Assembly (NCBI GenBank): GCA_963281255.1
Contig: OY725491.1
Location: 4,576,857 to 4,640,856, forward strand
Direction: 5' to 3'
DNA length: 64,000 bases
DNA from: Aphrocallistes beatrix
Taxonomy: Eukaryota; Porifera; Hexactinellida; Sceptrulophora; Aphrocallistidae
Shown here: positions 1-10,187 of the stretch, piece by piece
Position numbering within the stretch: position 1 is the first letter of the stretch
How the letters are laid out: each line of letters starts with the position of its first letter
The notes under the pieces: model-generated
What the model was told of the DNA's origin: nothing
The model's database searches: none
Seen by the model: only the letters and a program-made list of their open reading frames with translations
Translations under genes and position numbers: made by a program

Positions 1-109
1 CCTTTTCAGTTTAAAGGATTATCTCGTTTAGCTTGTTAACTAAGTCCCAAAAGTTTGGACTCTATGAGATCTAAATTTACGCTTTAGATTTGCATGAAAA
101 CTTTCTAAG

Positions 110-493
110 TCATTCGTTATTCGTTTTTTTCTTTTTGAAAACAGAAAGTCGTACAGGACCGATTTTGCGTAGCCAGTATTTCTCATAATGTCTAAATAAT
201 TTTATTACTCTTTTGTTGTCCGAATGAAGTAATTCCAGTTTTGCTTCTTTGAGTAAATAATATGTTTCAATAATTTTACTTGAAGGAAGAAGAGGCAAAT
301 TAATCAATTGTTGGAACCAACTGTTAAACTGTTTATTGCAAGAGTACAAATGTGACAATCCATTTTTCAGTATTGCAGTCTTATAGGTAGCTTTCTTGTG
401 ATGAAATAAGCAACCACTTGCATCAGCGTCAGGAAAACCTGTAGAAAATGATTGAAACAATGCTTCTTCGAAATCTGTAACAATTTCTGACAC
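110..493 (-). pseudogene. MULE-type transposase, C-terminal fragment
   Basis: A 127-codon frame resembles the region just after the catalytic domain of MULE (Mutator-like) transposases. It has a GCLFHHKKA segment near residue 27, then an aromatic-rich stretch and a LPLLPSSKIIETYYLL segment, which fits the family pattern GC.FH..QA...... followed by LAFVP....V...F..L. The catalytic N-terminal part is missing and the frame ends in a basic tail (FKKKKTNNE). It is a short piece of a transposase, not a host gene. The family call rests on remembered motif patterns. Confidence 0.5.
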
Positions 494-841
494 AGTAAAT
501 GTAATTATTTCTTTAATTTTGGAGACTATTCTGTTATTAATTCATTAGTCTTTCGGGACATAAGGATGTGAAGTGCAGGCAAGGTATAGAGTTTGAACTG
601 AAGGAAAATGTTAAGTAATTGATAATACTGTTTTAGAACTACATAAAAGGTAGCATCAGCTTGAGAAGCGATCTGCCTAGTATCAATACCATTTAAGGTT
701 ATTATAGAGAGTGGAATTTCTTGTCAAGCCAGTCAACAGGTAGAGTGGAGAGAATAGATACTTTATCAATACAACTAGTAATGCATTTCATCTTCTAAAA
801 TTTTTGAAAATCACGAATGAGCACGATGGTCTGTTGGAGAA
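494..841. other. no gene seen
   Basis: AT-rich sequence between the MULE fragment and the foldback element. I see no convincing reading frame, RNA gene or repeat. Confidence 0.5.
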
Positions 842-1577
842 TGGCCTACTTAATATATGGCTATACTATATGACACCGAGAAGGCCATAAAGCGAAGAGT
901 TGTTCTAGTTCATTTAAAACAGCGTTATCTGCATTTTAATGCTTGATTTTTGTATTGAACAACAATAGGGAGGCATTAATCCAAAAATATTAATTGGAAT
1001 GTCTATGAATTCCTCAGTTGCTATGGAAACAAATAATTTAATGTTTAAGCCATATCTCAAAATGTATACGTAGATCGTAGACACTAAGAGATTATACCAT
1101 TCAATCCGCAAACTATTACTTCCTATATGATAATAATACTGTTCCCGTGTCTATTTTCTGAGTTATCTAGGATTTTATCACGATCTATAGAGAAGTAATG
1201 AGATGTGACAAAATCTAGATAACTTGCAGAAAATATTGAAAATAGACACGGAAACAGTATTATTATCATATAGGAAGTGATAGTTTGCAGATTGAATGGT
1301 ATAATTTCTTAGTGTCTACAATCTATATATTTAGAGATATGGCTTAAACATTCAATTATTTGTTTCCATGGCAACTGAGGAATGCATAGACATTCCAATT
1401 AAAATTTTCAGATTTTTTGATTAAGGCCTTCCTATTGTTGTTCTATAAAAAAATCAAACATTAAAAATGCAGATAACGATGTTTTAAATGAGAACAACAG
1501 CATTTTTGCTCTAAAAAGAGCCTATTGCGCAATCACATGATGTCATGTCAACTTTTTGACAGCTGAATTGGATACTA

Positions 1578-2584
1578 TAGGGTGTCCCATAATTATTGTC
1601 CTATTTGGAATTTTCTTTATTTTAGCAATACTCCTCAACTAGAGCACTATGCCCAAGTTCTCTGTGATAAAGTTATTCACCACCCTTATACGTACAGTAA
1701 CGAAAATAGGTAAAACAATTTGAGCTATACGATAGCCTTTGTAGAATATTTTTATAATTATAAAGCCCTAAATAATCACTTATATATGTCCAGGTGCCCA
1801 AAATTGATTTTCTGATTAAAACTTCAATAAAGCTACCGTATTTCCCTGAATAAGCGCCAGGGCTTGAATAAGCGCCGGTTTGAATAAGCGACGGGTCTAA
1901 AGGGTGAGCGAAATAAATATGCGCCGGGGCTTGAATAAGCGCCGGGGCTCGAATAAGCGCCGGGACTCGAATAAGCGCCGAGGCATTTTAGTTCTCTGAA
2001 CATCATATCAAACTAGTATTCTCAGTAGTGGCATAGATACAAGTTCTTTTTGAAACATTACATTATCCTTTTTTGATAGAACTAACATTCTCAGTTGTGG
2101 CAAAAATAAAACTGCCAGTCAATGTAGTAAACAAAAAAAAGAGCGCCGGGTCAAAATAGCGAATGAAAAAAATAAGCGCCGGTTTGAATAAGCGCCGGGT
2201 CTAAAGGGTGCACGAAATAAATAAGCGCTCGGGCGCTTATTCGAAGCAATACGGTATTAGAAGTATTTCAATTTCATTTTAATGAAACACCTTCTGATTG
2301 CTACATATTACTGCGATATTTTCTAATATCTTCATTTAAAAAAATTTGCATTCAAATTTGGGGATCAAGACATCCCTAAGTAAGTATTTGGACCTTTATG
2401 ATCAAATATATCTTACTGAGCCTATTGTGTAGCTAATACGATGCTAACTTTTTTTAATTACCATGTAAGGGGAGTTAATAACTTTAATAAAGAGAAATTT
2501 GACTTGGTGCTCCTCCAGTTGGCTAGTATTGGTAATATTATATCGCCAAAATTCCTAATAGGGCAATAATAATGGGACACCCTG
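1578..2584. mobile_element. MITE with GGGTGTCCCAT termini
   Basis: The left end TAGGGTGTCCCATAATTATT and the right end (read inward CAGGGTGTCCCATTATTATT) are inverted repeats of about 28 bp, flanked by TA on both sides. The TA duplication and CAGGGTG start fit Tc1/mariner-type MITEs. It lies inside the foldback element and itself holds a further insertion at 1836-2254. No coding frame. Confidence 0.75.
1836..2254. mobile_element. nested MITE with AATAAGCGCC subterminal repeats
   Basis: Ends read inward as CCGTATTTCCCTGAATAAGC and CCGTATTGCTTCGAATAAGC, each next to TA. The interior holds many direct copies of the decamer AATAAGCGCC, often with CGGGTCTAAAGGGTG attached, clustered at both ends. 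Such subterminal arrays are typical binding-site clusters in cut-and-paste elements. It is the youngest of the three nested layers here. Confidence 0.75.
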
Positions 2585-2732
2585 TAATGTTTGTATATGG
2601 TAATAATGCATTTCAAGGTCTATCGTATAAGGTTTTTGATTTATCGGACTAATTAAATTTTGACTGTGTTAAAACTGGCCTCGTTTTATGGCCTTCTCGG
2701 TGACATATATAGCCGTATATTAAGTAGGCCAT

Positions 2733-3337
2733 GGGTGGAGTTGTTTATCTTCTTTTGTATTAAACGATGAACGAGTATGTTTCGACTATAATTCGAATAA
2801 TCAAAAACACAGCCTATTAGAGAGGATGGAATAGCACCCTTCCTGAGGTTTGGTTAACCCCTTGAAACTTCAGTAAAAGATCCGTCTGGATTAGGAAGTT
2901 CGTCTAATATCATCTTTGTGAAAATGATGGATGCATACGTAGGCATGCATGATGAGGTGTATTAAGCCATTGTTGTCGTACTTTATCTGGTAGATTAGTT
3001 AGTTCGAATGCCGGCATGAATAATCTATTTGGCATCGTAGAGCTAATTGGGAACTTAATCTTCTCGATCCTTAACACCCGGTTAAAGTATCATCATTGCT
3101 CAAAATTACTCAAGTCATAATAGTTAATGAAAAAGAAAATAACAACAAAGAATAGTTACAATATTTATCAGAAAAAATGAAAAAATGATAATTATAGAAC
3201 AGTCTTTTAGACGTTGGATAATAGTATTCTACATATACTCGGTTTGCAAAAATAAATAATTTGTCAAGATAATAAAAATAGATAATCGAAGGCATTTAAT
3301 TAAATTCAGAGTAATTGAGACATTTTATGTCATAAAA
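2733..3337. other. no gene seen
   Basis: AT-rich intergenic sequence. The only open frame (3110-3295, minus) is a Phe/Tyr-rich 61-codon stretch expected by chance. Confidence 0.5.
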
Positions 3338-3775
3338 GGAGGCGCATGCATTTGTCAGAATTTGTGTGAGTATTCATTTGTCAGACAGCTGTATGCATTT
3401 GTCAGAATCTTGAAGTTGTCATCAGTCAGAATTTCCTTTACTGGTTTTTGTCATAATCTGTTTTATCGAATTATGCACTTGATAGAATGGAATGAGTTTT
3501 AATAAATTACACTCAACTACCCCGTCAAGAAATAAAAATGTCACTTCCACACTCAATTCGGCAATATTTCGGAATTAATAGGCTCCCTTTCTTACCATAT
3601 TACTCTCCAAAATGCTCACTTTCGCTCTCCCATTCATTCTAAAAGAAACAAAATGGCACTCAACCACCCTCTCACGAAACTAGAGTTATAACAATAACAA
3701 TAATATAATGTCTGACAAATGCATACATCTGTCTGACAAATGTATACCTGTAAAAATTCTGACAAATGCAATTTC
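3338..3775. mobile_element. MULE-type MITE with repeated ATTTGTCAGAAT motif
   Basis: The left end carries GCGCATGCATTTGTCAGAAT and further copies of CATTTGTCAGA; the right end carries the same motif inverted (TCTGACAAATGCA) three times. The terminal sequence matches that of the better-preserved MULE relic at 20312-20978 apart from one base (GTCAGAAT against GTTAGAAT). No coding capacity. The right boundary is uncertain. Confidence 0.55.
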
Positions 3776-4358
3776 TCAATTTTGACAATTTCTCAGTTTT
3801 GACTTCTACACCGACCATGGTTTAACGTCAAGGTTCGTATCAATAATCTTTCGATAGCAAATAGTGGTAAATTTTTTGCATATTTAAAACATAATTTCCT
3901 AAATAACCGGGTTAAACAGGTTATCGGCTCATGAAATATAGACCAGATCCAAGCCTGGTTAGGATGAGATGAACTTATAAAGCCCTTCCACCTCCTCAGC
4001 CTCTCAGTGGCTTCGAGTTAGCGCCACCACTGTAATATGGAAATTACTTAGTTATTTAATTTTATTTATATATACTGGTAATATATTTATATAACCACGC
4101 TCAAAACCAAGTAACGTGGAATATTATGATATGCCGAATAAAAAAGGCGCCTTTTTTAAGTTATACAATTTTGATAATAATAAAAGAAAGTTGTTTTCAT
4201 ATATAAATAATCCAAGTATTAGAAGAAATTCTTCAATATACTTATTTATACAACCTAAAATAATCAAGAGGTAATAACAATGATGTTTGTTTTTATAGTA
4301 AAAAATTATATTCAAGAAGTCTTATCATAATCAATATGTAATACCATGTATAATCTTC
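3776..4358. other. 3' flank of the vWA frame, no gene seen
   Basis: AT-rich sequence downstream (minus-strand sense) of the vWA frame. It would contain the 3' untranslated region and poly(A) site of that gene. I see no further gene. Confidence 0.4.
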
Positions 4359-5921
4359 TTATGAACAATCTCGATAATTGATGAAAATTTGCATCACTGC
4401 ATCATTAACCTGTTCTTTTCCACATTTAGTAAAACCTTTACATAGATAATCTAGCTTTCTTTTCATGGTAGATTCAAACTCAATCCAATTTGAATCACCA
4501 GTATTAATACCATGATATTCAATTTCTTTCTCTCGAAAACTGTCCCAAACATCTCTATCCCAATCATATTTGCATAATTTAGAACAGCAACAACAATGGT
4601 CTGGATTGCTATTGTTGTGATGTAGTCTGTAACTAGGAAAGTTTCCATGGGGTGGCGCGTCGAATAAATGAACTACAATACGCCTGGTCTTAGAGTCGTT
4701 TCTTTCCCAATTTGCAAGGAGGCAAATAGCCAGTCCGTCTAGAGAAGCTTCTGGAACATCTCCTCCACCTTCGGTACAAACATTTCCTAAAAAATTGATA
4801 ATATCTTCTTCCCTCGTTGAAAAGTGAAAACCTTTTGGAAATTGTTCTAAAATATTTGCGTCACAATGATCTCGGTATATTACGACACGAAATTCTATCA
4901 GTTTGTTGGATTTTTTGTAAGAATTAACAATAGATTGAACAGAAATTCTGACTTTCTCGATATCCGTTACCATTGACCCGGTTCCATCAATCACGAAACA
5001 AATCTGAAATTTTGTTATTTCTGAGGATTCTAATTCTGAATTATTTTCTTGGTAAGGTCTAAATGTTATCCTTACACCACGATAGTATTTCAAGATTTCC
5101 CTACCAAAAAGATCCCAAACTTTTATTAAATTTGTAGTCATATTTTCTTTATCTGAATTATCAGCACTAAGGTCTCGGTCCCAATCCCAGTTCCCACTTG
5201 AAAATAATTTAAAATCTCCCCACTTGATCAACCTTCCAGGTAATGCAACAACCATATCATCTTCGTAATCCTCGCAACGAAAAAAGAGAGCAGAATGTTC
5301 TTTATCATTACACCATGCCATTCCTCCCATTGAAGCAAACTGGTGACCAGATGTGACACAGTTACCGTAATGTTTGAATTTCTGTCTACAAAACTTTCCA
5401 CAACAAGGACATTTATTAGTGCAACCTAATGATTGCGTTATTAAGTGCATTTTTACATTCTTATCGATATACTGAGTAAACTCATAGTCTAAAATTTGAA
5501 TTCTGCTTTGTTCAAGAGTTCGTTTAAAATTATTGCTATATGTATAGAGGTTGAAAATAATTTCAGATTTAAACATTCTAGTTCCTTGAACAACTCTGAA
5601 CAAGTCATCTGAAATATGAATACAATTGAGAAATCTTTCATCTTGTATAATCCAAGGACATGGACGCATTCTTATTCCTTCATAATCAAAAGTTTCAGAA
5701 AATTTTATTTTTAAGTCTGATAAACTAAAATTCGGGTTCATTAACATGTTCAAGAAAAGTGTCATTGTTCGGTATGGAGACTCTGTCAATTGAAAACTAT
5801 CAATTTCTCCATCTTGTTTGTCTAGTGTTTGGAACATTTTAGCAGCGTTGAAGAGATTCTTATCCTTTTCGTTCATTAAAGCCAAAAGTTTTTCTAACTC
5901 TTCAACTAATTCATTGATCAT
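4359..5921 (-). CDS. Cys/His cluster plus vWA (MIDAS) domain, C-terminal half of the VLIG-type gene
   Basis: 520 codons. Residues 1-30 are a probable coiled coil. Residues 167-215 hold a Cys/His-rich cluster (CTNKCPCCGKFC, then HYGNC, SGHQ, WC and FRC), plausibly zinc-binding. Residues 305 to about 510 are a von Willebrand A domain of the kind found in vWA/alpha-kinase-type proteins: MIDAS motif DGTGSM at 312-317, YRDH at 349, GGGDVPEA at 385-392 and DAPPHG at 421-426. All metal-coordinating motifs look intact. The frame is the same as that of the upstream GTPase (5985-10187). Only one TAG and 21 further sense codons separate them, so the Met used here is probably internal to a longer protein and not a true start. 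The vWA domain suggests Mg2+-dependent protein binding, in the cytosol since no signal peptide or membrane segment is seen. A separate gene starting at 5921 is possible but less likely. Confidence 0.85.
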   Translation of the reverse strand: MINELVEELEKLLALMNEKDKNLFNAAKMFQTLDKQDGEIDSFQLTESPYRTMTLFLNMLMNPNFSLSDLKIKFSETFDYEGIRMRPCPWIIQDERFLNCIHISDDLFRVVQGTRMFKSEIIFNLYTYSNNFKRTLEQSRIQILDYEFTQYIDKNVKMHLITQSLGCTNKCPCCGKFCRQKFKHYGNCVTSGHQFASMGGMAWCNDKEHSALFFRCEDYEDDMVVALPGRLIKWGDFKLFSSGNWDWDRDLSADNSDKENMTTNLIKVWDLFGREILKYYRGVRITFRPYQENNSELESSEITKFQICFVIDGTGSMVTDIEKVRISVQSIVNSYKKSNKLIEFRVVIYRDHCDANILEQFPKGFHFSTREEDIINFLGNVCTEGGGDVPEASLDGLAICLLANWERNDSKTRRIVVHLFDAPPHGNFPSYRLHHNNSNPDHCCCCSKLCKYDWDRDVWDSFREKEIEYHGINTGDSNWIEFESTMKRKLDYLCKGFTKCGKEQVNDAVMQIFINYRDCS

Positions 5922-5984
5922 ATTTTGTTGCTTTTGGATTGCTTCTTGAATGATTTCTTCTTTATTCGAATCTATAAATTCATT

Positions 5985-6041
5985 CTATCTCTTCGCAAAC
6001 ACTATTTTAAGAGCATTATTTCGATTGCAGTAATATTGTAC
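5985..6041 (-). other. in-frame TAG between GTPase and vWA frames; candidate 57-nt intron
   Basis: The TAG at 5985-5987 (minus strand) is the only stop in about 1942 codons. After it the frame runs NEFIDSNKEE and onward into the vWA frame. A segment 6041-5985 starts with GT (GTACAA) and ends with AG (AGATAG), is 57 nt long and sits in phase 0, so removing it would delete the stop and keep frame. The donor is weak. Readthrough, recent nonsense mutation or assembly error remain equal alternatives. A 53-nt intron with good signals occurs elsewhere in the window, so this size is plausible. Confidence 0.4.
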
Positions 6042-9000
6042 AATAAATTCTCCAGCATTATTTTCGACATTCTCACCATTATTGATAGCATCCAAAACGA
6101 TCCTTTCAGCTTCTGATGCTAAAGAATCATATTTGAAAAACTCCATCATACGATCCAATCTATTATTTGTAGCGCGTATTAGAGAATATTCTGCCCGCTC
6201 ATTGAAATTCTTCAACAATAATCTTCCAAATTTCTCTGATATTTTGATGTCATTCATACAAGGTTCTGAAGGATTTTGACCTATAATATTAGAGCATATT
6301 ACCCTGGAAGTTTCGACTTTTGTGATGAAATAATCCTTCAATCTATCTTTTTCAGCGATTATCTTTTTACGATTATCTAAATATAATTCCCACTTTTTAG
6401 AGTAATAACTCTGGAAAGCCAATGAAAAAATGTAGGAAGCTATGTTTCGACATGCATACAAGGTTAATTCGGCCCCTATGTAACTGATCTCGTGATTAAA
6501 GATGTCAATTCTCTTCTGAAATACATCTGCTATTAACTTTATTGTAACAGGTTTCATTTCCGGGTCTTTTTCCATAACTCTCTTGACATCATCGACCAAA
6601 TTTTTAAAGATTTTAGGGACAGTAATGCCATACAAGTGTTTAGGATTTCCATAGTAATCATCACTAACACTTTGTATCATTTGTTTACTCATTAAAGTGC
6701 CGACGAGTTTACTAATTTGTGTATTTGGGCTGAGATATCCCCAATCAATGTCATGATCAGGATAGTACCCAGAACATGACTGTAACAAAGGAACGCAATC
6801 ATCTGGCACCCATGGATGTTTGTATATGGCTTTATTGTTAGGAAAATATCTGATGTACTTAGATTCTTGACCCTCTGTTGAGTGTACATAATAAAAATAA
6901 TTCTCAGTTAGATACTCTAAATGTGGAGAATGGAAATAAGGTTGAATATCTTTGAGTGGATAACATTGCTTTGCTGGATAAAAATATGGCTCTGCTGTCT
7001 CATATAACTTTGTCAAACTCTGGACAATTTCTTCTCGCATTTTTTTAATAATTTCATCTGAATTATATTCGCATTGAGAGTACATTTCAAGTATTTCCTG
7101 CTGATTAATTAACTTTACTTCGTTTGAGAATGCTAAATAAAAGTCTTGCAGATTACTTTCTCTGTATGTTTCTTCAAAATCATCATTTTCGAATTTTTCT
7201 TTCCACAGTATTTCAAATTCTTTATTCAAATTTTCCTGACTAAAATGAATGAATCTCTTTGAATCACTTGTAATATCTTTTCTAAAGTCATCTAAGCATT
7301 CTTTTCTTTTTCTCTGGTGATATATTTCACTTGTTCGAGTATTAAGAAATATTTTGTTTATTTTTTCAGTAGATATCAATCTATCCAGGCGACCTCTATG
7401 CTCCTTCACAATTAATCTGGATTCACTAAGATCAGGTGCATTTTCTGCATATTTTTGGAGACATTGTGCTTTAATTGTATCGAAATTATTTTCGAAATCT
7501 TGGGTCTTTTTATTTATTTCATCCTTTAATTCTGATGGTTTAAGCATCTGCAAATCAGAAATTTCATCTGAAATTATTTCCAGTCTTTTTTTGAGTTCAT
7601 CTTCCCTAGAATGGATCATACTTTTCATCAGTTCTTCTACAAACTTGTCCAGCTGTTCATGATCTTTCACTTCATTCAAATCTTTATATCTGACAATGTC
7701 TTGGAATCGTATTATAGAATTCCACGTTCCCCCTGCCATGCTGAGCCATTCACTCATGCTAGTGAATGTTGGACGATTGTTTGGCGGACTATCTTTGAGT
7801 TGGTTAAATATAGACTTTCTTAGCTCTGAACATTCAAGGGCGAAATTTGATGCTGGGATTTGTTTGATCACTCTCTTATCGAATATCTCTTCTGTTGGAG
7901 TATCGATACTAATGGTGTTGAATGCATTGGGTAAGGTAAATAGATCTTCCTCAGTCAGATTTATTTGATCGGATATTTTTATTTTTTTGGAGTGTTTTGT
8001 GTCTTCAATTTCGTCATCCAAACTTTTTATCAAAATCTTTAAAGCATCTTTTCGCTTTGATAAATTCGGATCAGCAACTTTATTTAGTACAAAGATGATC
8101 TTAGGCAAGGTAGCACGGTTAACTCTTAAGTGGTTGAGTGAAAATGCACAAATCTTTAACAACTCTTTAATTCTGACATCGATTTCTCCTGGTAAATTTA
8201 TTATGACAATGTTTGATACAGATAAACAGAATAATATCAGAGTTCTATCAAAGTGTATGTTTGATGCATTCGTAATTTCTTCCCTTTCAGTAGCTTCAAT
8301 TCCTTCTGTGTCTATTATTAGAAAAAACTTTGAATCATTTATCGGTTCGCTTAGTTCCATTACAGAAGCATATACTCCTCTGGTACATCTCCCAGAGCTT
8401 GTGATAAACTTACAGCCAAACACGTAGTTCAAGAGAGTTGACTTCCCAGAGCTCTGAGGACCAATAATACTCAGCACAATTGGAGCTTCAGTAATTCTTC
8501 CAGTGCCTTTATTATAACGTTGCACGAAGTCAGTTTGTCTAACATGAAAATGTCGCAACAAATCATTCAACTCTTTACTGAAAAATACGAGATTATCTCC
8601 ATCGATCAATTCGAATGGTTCGCCACTTTGAACGAGATTACACATACTTCTACTCAGTTTTTCAAAATATTCATTTCTGGGAGAAACTGAATTTTTGTTC
8701 CAATATTTCTGTGCAAGTATAGCTTCTCTCCACAGAATTTCAACTGAATATTTATCATTGGATTGCTGCTTTGGTTTGTTTGAAATACTTACCTCATTGG
8801 TTATACGCTGAAGCTCTAGTACCAGTTTCCCTAAAATCAATATGCAATTTTTATCCGATATAATTTTCAAAAAGATTTCATTTACATAGCATTGCTGTAC
8901 GCTATTTAAATTTTTAAAACAATCACTTCGCTGTATATTCAATTTCTCCACAGTCTCTTGTTTATCCTGACTGTGACTGGATATTTGATAGGTTTTTTTC

Positions 9001-10187
9001 ATTAGGTCTATAAATATTGGATAATAGCTTAGAAATTCAAAATTAATCCCTTCACTTGATCTTTGTATTACTATTCTATCAATAATTTCTTCCACTAATT
9101 TTTGTGAATCTTCTATCTCTTCCCAAAGATTTGCATCGTAATCTTTAATAAGTTCTTCAAGATTTTTTGAAGTAAATTTGGGAATTGTTTTTCCTAGCAG
9201 TATCAGCTCTTTTCCCACCTCTTTTAATTCTCGCTTCATCAACTTTAATCTGTGTGATTCTTCTTTGAGGTTAGGTATTTTAATGATTTTATATTTTATT
9301 CTCCTGAACTCTTTATATGTTTTCTGCTTTTCTGAAGCGTCTCTAATAAATACATATATATATTTATCTTTAAGATTCATTGACTCTAATTCTTTGTCAA
9401 TTTTCTCGAAGTTTACAAGCAAATCAGATTCAAGAATGTGTACAATGAGAATATTAACATGCTTTAAAAGGAAATTAATAACATTTATTGGAGTCGGTGT
9501 GTGACAATCAAAAAATGCCCAATCTGTGAAATACTTTTCACAATTATCTCCAGGATAAAAATTCTTTGTCAGCTTTAAATCAATAGAATTTGAATGAAAG
9601 CAACTATCCTGAGGATTGCTTTCAGTGAAATTTAACTCAAATAACATGTCAAGCAGTTCTGACTTTCCAATTGCACTATTAGCAGCACCTCCTAAACCGA
9701 ATGAAATGATCGCATTATGCGGAGTGAGAGAATACCATAGTTCTTTGCAGATTGTGAATCGTGGCTCGTGGAAGGATGTATCAATAATCGGAAAATAGAA
9801 CGGAATTGGATTATTGAAAGAGTACTGGTTGATATAAATCGACTTGAGAAAAAAATCTGAATTTTGAAAAAGTAAATGAAACAAATCATTTGATGATTTT
9901 ATTACTGATTCGTCAAGGTTAATTAGTTTGAGTAGTTCTTGGAAGGATAAATTACAATTCAAGTGGTATAGTGATAATGGAACTATGTCTTGAAAATTCG
10001 TTTGTGTTGATTTAGCTGCCATTTTTAGTTGTTCGGTATACGAGTCGCAGTGCAACATTCTATATTGAGATATCGTAATTGGTGTTGAAACATATCTATC
10101 GCAATATTTTTTTATCTTAGAAAGCTTTTGAGCTTGATTTGTTCTGAGATAATCTTCATTTATTTTCTTTACTTTGGATTTCTTCAT
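5985..10187 (-). CDS. very large inducible GTPase (VLIG/GVIN/URGCP-like)
   Basis: A 1400-codon uninterrupted frame starting at ATG 10187. A first nucleotide-binding-like region lies near residues 160-185 (FGLGGAANSAIGKS, keeping GKS but lacking a standard P-loop start). The main G domain follows: P-loop GPQSSGKS near residue 575, switch/G3 LIIDTEGIEATERE near 622, and a G4-like LNKVAD near 702. The rest is mostly alpha-helical and charged, with probable coiled coils. The tandem layout, DTEG motif and single huge exon match the VLIG family, which in vertebrates is interferon-inducible; an immune role here is inference. No membrane segment or signal peptide is seen, so a cytosolic protein is expected. 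The frame ends at TAG (5987-5985), but the same frame stays open for another 541 codons through the vWA region, making this probably the N-terminal three-quarters of one protein. Confidence 0.85.
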   Translation of the reverse strand: MKKSKVKKINEDYLRTNQAQKLSKIKKYCDRYVSTPITISQYRMLHCDSYTEQLKMAAKSTQTNFQDIVPLSLYHLNCNLSFQELLKLINLDESVIKSSNDLFHLLFQNSDFFLKSIYINQYSFNNPIPFYFPIIDTSFHEPRFTICKELWYSLTPHNAIISFGLGGAANSAIGKSELLDMLFELNFTESNPQDSCFHSNSIDLKLTKNFYPGDNCEKYFTDWAFFDCHTPTPINVINFLLKHVNILIVHILESDLLVNFEKIDKELESMNLKDKYIYVFIRDASEKQKTYKEFRRIKYKIIKIPNLKEESHRLKLMKRELKEVGKELILLGKTIPKFTSKNLEELIKDYDANLWEEIEDSQKLVEEIIDRIVIQRSSEGINFEFLSYYPIFIDLMKKTYQISSHSQDKQETVEKLNIQRSDCFKNLNSVQQCYVNEIFLKIISDKNCILILGKLVLELQRITNEVSISNKPKQQSNDKYSVEILWREAILAQKYWNKNSVSPRNEYFEKLSRSMCNLVQSGEPFELIDGDNLVFFSKELNDLLRHFHVRQTDFVQRYNKGTGRITEAPIVLSIIGPQSSGKSTLLNYVFGCKFITSSGRCTRGVYASVMELSEPINDSKFFLIIDTEGIEATEREEITNASNIHFDRTLILFCLSVSNIVIINLPGEIDVRIKELLKICAFSLNHLRVNRATLPKIIFVLNKVADPNLSKRKDALKILIKSLDDEIEDTKHSKKIKISDQINLTEEDLFTLPNAFNTISIDTPTEEIFDKRVIKQIPASNFALECSELRKSIFNQLKDSPPNNRPTFTSMSEWLSMAGGTWNSIIRFQDIVRYKDLNEVKDHEQLDKFVEELMKSMIHSREDELKKRLEIISDEISDLQMLKPSELKDEINKKTQDFENNFDTIKAQCLQKYAENAPDLSESRLIVKEHRGRLDRLISTEKINKIFLNTRTSEIYHQRKRKECLDDFRKDITSDSKRFIHFSQENLNKEFEILWKEKFENDDFEETYRESNLQDFYLAFSNEVKLINQQEILEMYSQCEYNSDEIIKKMREEIVQSLTKLYETAEPYFYPAKQCYPLKDIQPYFHSPHLEYLTENYFYYVHSTEGQESKYIRYFPNNKAIYKHPWVPDDCVPLLQSCSGYYPDHDIDWGYLSPNTQISKLVGTLMSKQMIQSVSDDYYGNPKHLYGITVPKIFKNLVDDVKRVMEKDPEMKPVTIKLIADVFQKRIDIFNHEISYIGAELTLYACRNIASYIFSLAFQSYYSKKWELYLDNRKKIIAEKDRLKDYFITKVETSRVICSNIIGQNPSEPCMNDIKISEKFGRLLLKNFNERAEYSLIRATNNRLDRMMEFFKYDSLASEAERIVLDAINNGENVENNAGEFIVQYYCNRNNALKIVFAKR

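Larger units (their letters stand above)
842..2732. mobile_element. foldback DNA element with nested insertions
   Basis: Outer inverted arms (about 842-889 and 2683-2732) share the motifs CTACTTAATATATGGCTA and CGAGAAGGCCATA in opposite orientation. Inside, about 910-1160 and 1225-1490 form a second long, near-perfect palindrome with roughly 250-bp arms around a short loop. The right half is interrupted by a separate TIR element at 1578-2584. There is no transposase frame, so this is a non-autonomous foldback element. Confidence 0.7.

Noticed and set aside
5985-6002. An 18-nt GT..AG segment ending in the TAG as an ultra-short intron
   Set aside because: Too short for animal splicing; the 57-nt alternative is the only splice option worth testing.
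7354-8427. Several plus-strand open frames of 70-146 codons across the GTPase gene
   Set aside because: They are antisense to a strong coding frame and carry no motifs; they result from codon composition of the GTPase.
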